Assembly (NCBI GenBank): GCA_029204225.1
Contig: CM055113.1
Coordinates: 22,763,605-22,827,604, forward strand
Origin: Diphasiastrum complanatum
Lineage: Eukaryota > Streptophyta > Lycopodiopsida > Lycopodiales > Lycopodiaceae
Length of the DNA: 64,000 nt
Direction of reading: 5' to 3'
Below the pieces are notes generated by a model, which saw only the letters and a program-made list of their open reading frames with translations, was not told the DNA's origin and searched no databases. A program made the position numbers and the translations under genes. Shown here one piece after another: positions 61,853-64,000 of this stretch. Position 1 is the first letter of the stretch; every line of letters begins with the position of its first letter.

Positions 61853-62770
61853 CAATCCGAGTCACTAAAACCAACCAAACATGCATTATCACAAGCAGGA
61901 AAAACCAGTCCATGACTTCTTGTTCCTTGAAGATATCGAAAGATCCTCTTCAACGCTTTCCAATGTGATGTCATTAGGGCATGCATGAATTGACTCATGA
62001 GTGAGACACTATAACAAATGTCCGATCTTGAATTATATAGGTAAATGAGACAGCCAATAGCTTGACAATATAAAGTGGTGTCAAATGATTCACCATCACC
62101 TTGACTACTTAATTTCAGACATGTATCCATAGATGTAGCAACCGGCTTGCAATCTTCCATCTTGAACCACTTCAAAATCTGCCCAAGGTAGCGTTTTTGA
62201 GAGCTGAAAATTCCAGCCCTTCTTGTACAAATTCAAGACCAAGATAAAAGTGTAATAGGCCTAAATCTGAAGTTTCAAAAACCATGCCAAGATCAAGTAT
62301 TACGGCATCAATCTGCTGCTCATTACTTCCCATAATAATAATATCATCAACATAAAGCAAAATAATGATGATATAATCTGAAGTATGCTTGACATAAAGA
62401 GTAGATTCGCTAGGACTATTAGTAAACCCTCGATCACAAAAGCAGGCATGTATCTTTTGATACCACATCCTCGGAGCTTGCTTCAGTCCATAAAGTGCCT
62501 TCTTGAGAAGGCAAACTTTATCTTCTTGGCCTTTAACCAAAAAACCAAGGGTTGTTGAAGGTACACTTCCTCATTGAGATCACCTTTGAGGAATGTTGTC
62601 TTTATGTCAAGTTGCCGCAAACGCCAACCAAAGTGGGCATCCAAAGAGGTTACTACCCTCACAATAGTCATCCGAGCAGTAGGAGAAAAAGTCTCTTCAT
62701 AATCAATCCTCTTTTGATGAGCATAGCCTTTGGCAACGAGCCTTGCCTTTAAACCTGAATAGGGTCTGCT
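61853..62770 (-). pseudogene. copia 6 reverse transcriptase and RNase H N-terminal part
   Basis: Minus-strand RT: LKARLVAKGYAHQKRIDYEE and FSPTARMTIVR (about 62750-62660), LDIKTTFLKGDLNEEVYLQQ (about 62610-62555), a frame break near 62530, then ALYGLKQAPRMWY and the catalytic LLYVDDIIIMG (about 62360-62325), and HFYLGLEF to about 62215. Connection/RNase H (AIGCLIYLYNSRSDICYS, SHWKALKRIFRYLQGT) ends at the DSDWG motif cut by copia 7. Confidence 0.85.
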
Positions 62771-63102
62771 GAATTTTGGGCGCCCTCCTACAAAAATGCA
62801 AACCTGAAAACAAAAACAGCAAGATAAGGAATCAGTAGCAGATTTCTGGGCATCCTCCTCCAAACAAAACTTGCTGAAAACTGGTTGCATAAAAATCCGA
62901 TTTGAGATTCTGATTTTTGGGTGCCAAAAATTGCTCCTCCAAGATCTCTGATGGCCGCCCTCCTTCAACTTGAAAAGAGACAAAAAAGCTGATCCAAACT
63001 CCACTTGAAAAGATCAGCAAGATGCTGAAATTTCACAACAACAAACAGAGAAGCTCCTCTTCTAGTAGGGCGCCAAGAAACAAGCTTGTTGCAGATCCGG
63101 TA
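62771..63102 (-). other. copia 6 leader after internal deletion
   Basis: Between PBS and RT; short Lys/Ser-rich frames without gag, protease or integrase motifs. This marks the deletion of those domains. Confidence 0.6.
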
Positions 63103-63114
63103 GCTCTGATACCA
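63103..63114 (-). other. copia 6 primer-binding site (tRNA-iMet)
   Basis: Inverse of TGGTATCAGAGC directly adjoining the LTR. Confidence 0.88.
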
Positions 63115-63202
63115 TGTAGGAAAGCAAGAGTCAAGTCACCAAGATCTAGTTATCAATCAATCTCCACGAAAAACAAGAGAGAAGAGGCTGGGCACCCAAC
63201 TC

Positions 63203-63263
<61 letters not shown>

Positions 63264-63571
63264 ACAGCAACAAGAGCAATGGTTAGCCAAACTGTAAAAA
63301 TGGAATACACAATGAGCATCTAAGTACTCTACCTGGATGTGACCAAATGCCACCAAACCCTAAGGTTAACCACTTACTAAATGTAGGGCACCCCAAAAGT
63401 CAAGATAGGGCCCCTAAACAAAATTAGACCCCTAAGGACCCACGAGTCAATACATGACCAAAATTGGGTCCAACTGAACTTAAGACAAACTTAAGATGGC
63501 CTAAATAACTAAATACTCATGGTTACACAAATCTCGACCTTTTGGATCCGCATAGTCATTTATTTCTAACA
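63115..63571 (-). repeat. 5' LTR of copia 6
   Basis: 457 bp, TGTAGGAAAGC...CTAACA in window orientation. Matches 55872-56354 except for small indels. Contains AG repeats at 63205-63259. Confidence 0.88.
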
Positions 63572-64000
63572 ATGAAGATATATGTACGCTCCCTAAAAAC
63601 AAAAATGGACGCATGACATTGTGGAGTCGTTTGTGCAGTGAAGCATGACACCTCCGCCTTTGTCTTCGTCTGCCTTTAGGTCAATTTGTTGTATCCAAGA
63701 CTGGGTTATGATCAGGAATGCCTCTCTCTAGGCTCACTTATACACAATCCTCAAGCACTCCTTAACCCTGACCCTTCCTAAGTCTCGACACATGGCCAAC
63801 TCCATGCACTATCGACACTTGTCACTTGCAGTACCCTGACGCATAGGCGAGTAGGCTGATAGGCTGACATGTGTCACTCATCCACTGGACCAAGTGTCCC
63901 AGTGAGCATGTGACATGTGTCATGTTTGACCAGACAACCCTGACATGTTTCACTCATTGTACCAAGTGTCCCAATGAGCATATGACATGTGTCACGTTGA
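63572..64000. other. non-coding end of window with 76-bp tandem repeat
   Basis: No gene. CTGACATG(T)...ACCAAGTGTCCCAxTGAGCA is repeated from 63864 and 63940. The array may continue past the window. Confidence 0.6.

Larger units (their letters stand above)
55872..63571 (-). mobile_element. Ty1/copia retrotransposon 6 (outer element of nested pair)
   Basis: Minus-strand element bounded by two LTRs (55872-56354 and 63115-63571) that share their sequence, including a GA microsatellite. The PBS (TGGTATCAGAGC, inverse at 63103-63114) lies next to the right LTR and a polypurine tract (AAGGAGGG, inverse at about 56355-56365) next to the left one. Gag, protease and integrase are deleted between the PBS and RT (about 62770-63100). 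RNase H is split by insertion of copia 7 at 56849-61847. Confidence 0.88.

Overview
This window is nuclear DNA of a land plant with a repeat-rich genome. The clues are several Ty1/copia and Ty3/gypsy retrotransposon fragments in nested arrangements, copia primer-binding sites matching initiator tRNA-Met, plant-style GT-AG introns, long microsatellites, and a six-exon bHLH gene of the PHYTOCHROME INTERACTING FACTOR (PIF) type. I cannot name the species. There is only one convincing intact host gene: the PIF-like gene on the minus strand at about 10.47-13.04 kb, with an upstream leader and promoter reaching about 14.6 kb. Almost everything else is mobile DNA or its remains.

Layout: 1-4.7 kb, decayed copia element (+) ending in a 3' LTR; 4.7-7.2 kb, a second decayed copia (-); 7.2-9.9 kb, non-coding with a copia gag fossil; 10.4-14.6 kb, PIF-like gene; 14.6-20.9 kb, non-coding with poly-G tracts, palindromes, a MITE-like inverted-repeat element, a strong hairpin and a 134-bp CT microsatellite; 20.9-23.4 kb, copia RNase H/LTR remnants in both orientations; 23.4-27.2 kb, gypsy gag-pol (+), followed at 27.8-30.0 kb by an extra long reading frame with its own TATA box; 30.3-35.6 kb, mostly non-coding; 35.65-36.39 kb, copia gag interrupted by the next unit.

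The most unusual region is 36.4-50.1 kb. Two copies of one multi-gene unit face each other as a large inverted repeat (36.39-41.15 kb and 45.18-50.14 kb). Each carries two convergent intron-containing genes. Gene A has the layout of a DDE-type transposase: a GDLKTL motif, a decayed C-x2-C, an LH motif and a QGMEKSH glutamate motif. Gene B is unrecognised. Upstream of B in copy 1 is a divergent promoter packed with a repeated roughly 16-bp motif and four CACGTG boxes. It leads on its other side to an intronless, very divergent histone H3-like reading frame broken by one amber codon. Both unit copies are damaged, by different deletions. I infer a DNA transposon of a family I cannot name, possibly associated with an H3 variant.

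The right end holds a 5'-truncated LINE-type reverse-transcriptase C-terminus (50.9-51.8 kb), a copia 5' LTR, PBS and gag-protease (52.66-54.76 kb), a tRNA-like sequence (55.77 kb), and a clear nested pair: a minus-strand copia (55.87-63.57 kb) whose RNase H region was entered by a plus-strand copia (56.85-61.85 kb) that left a CACCC target duplication.
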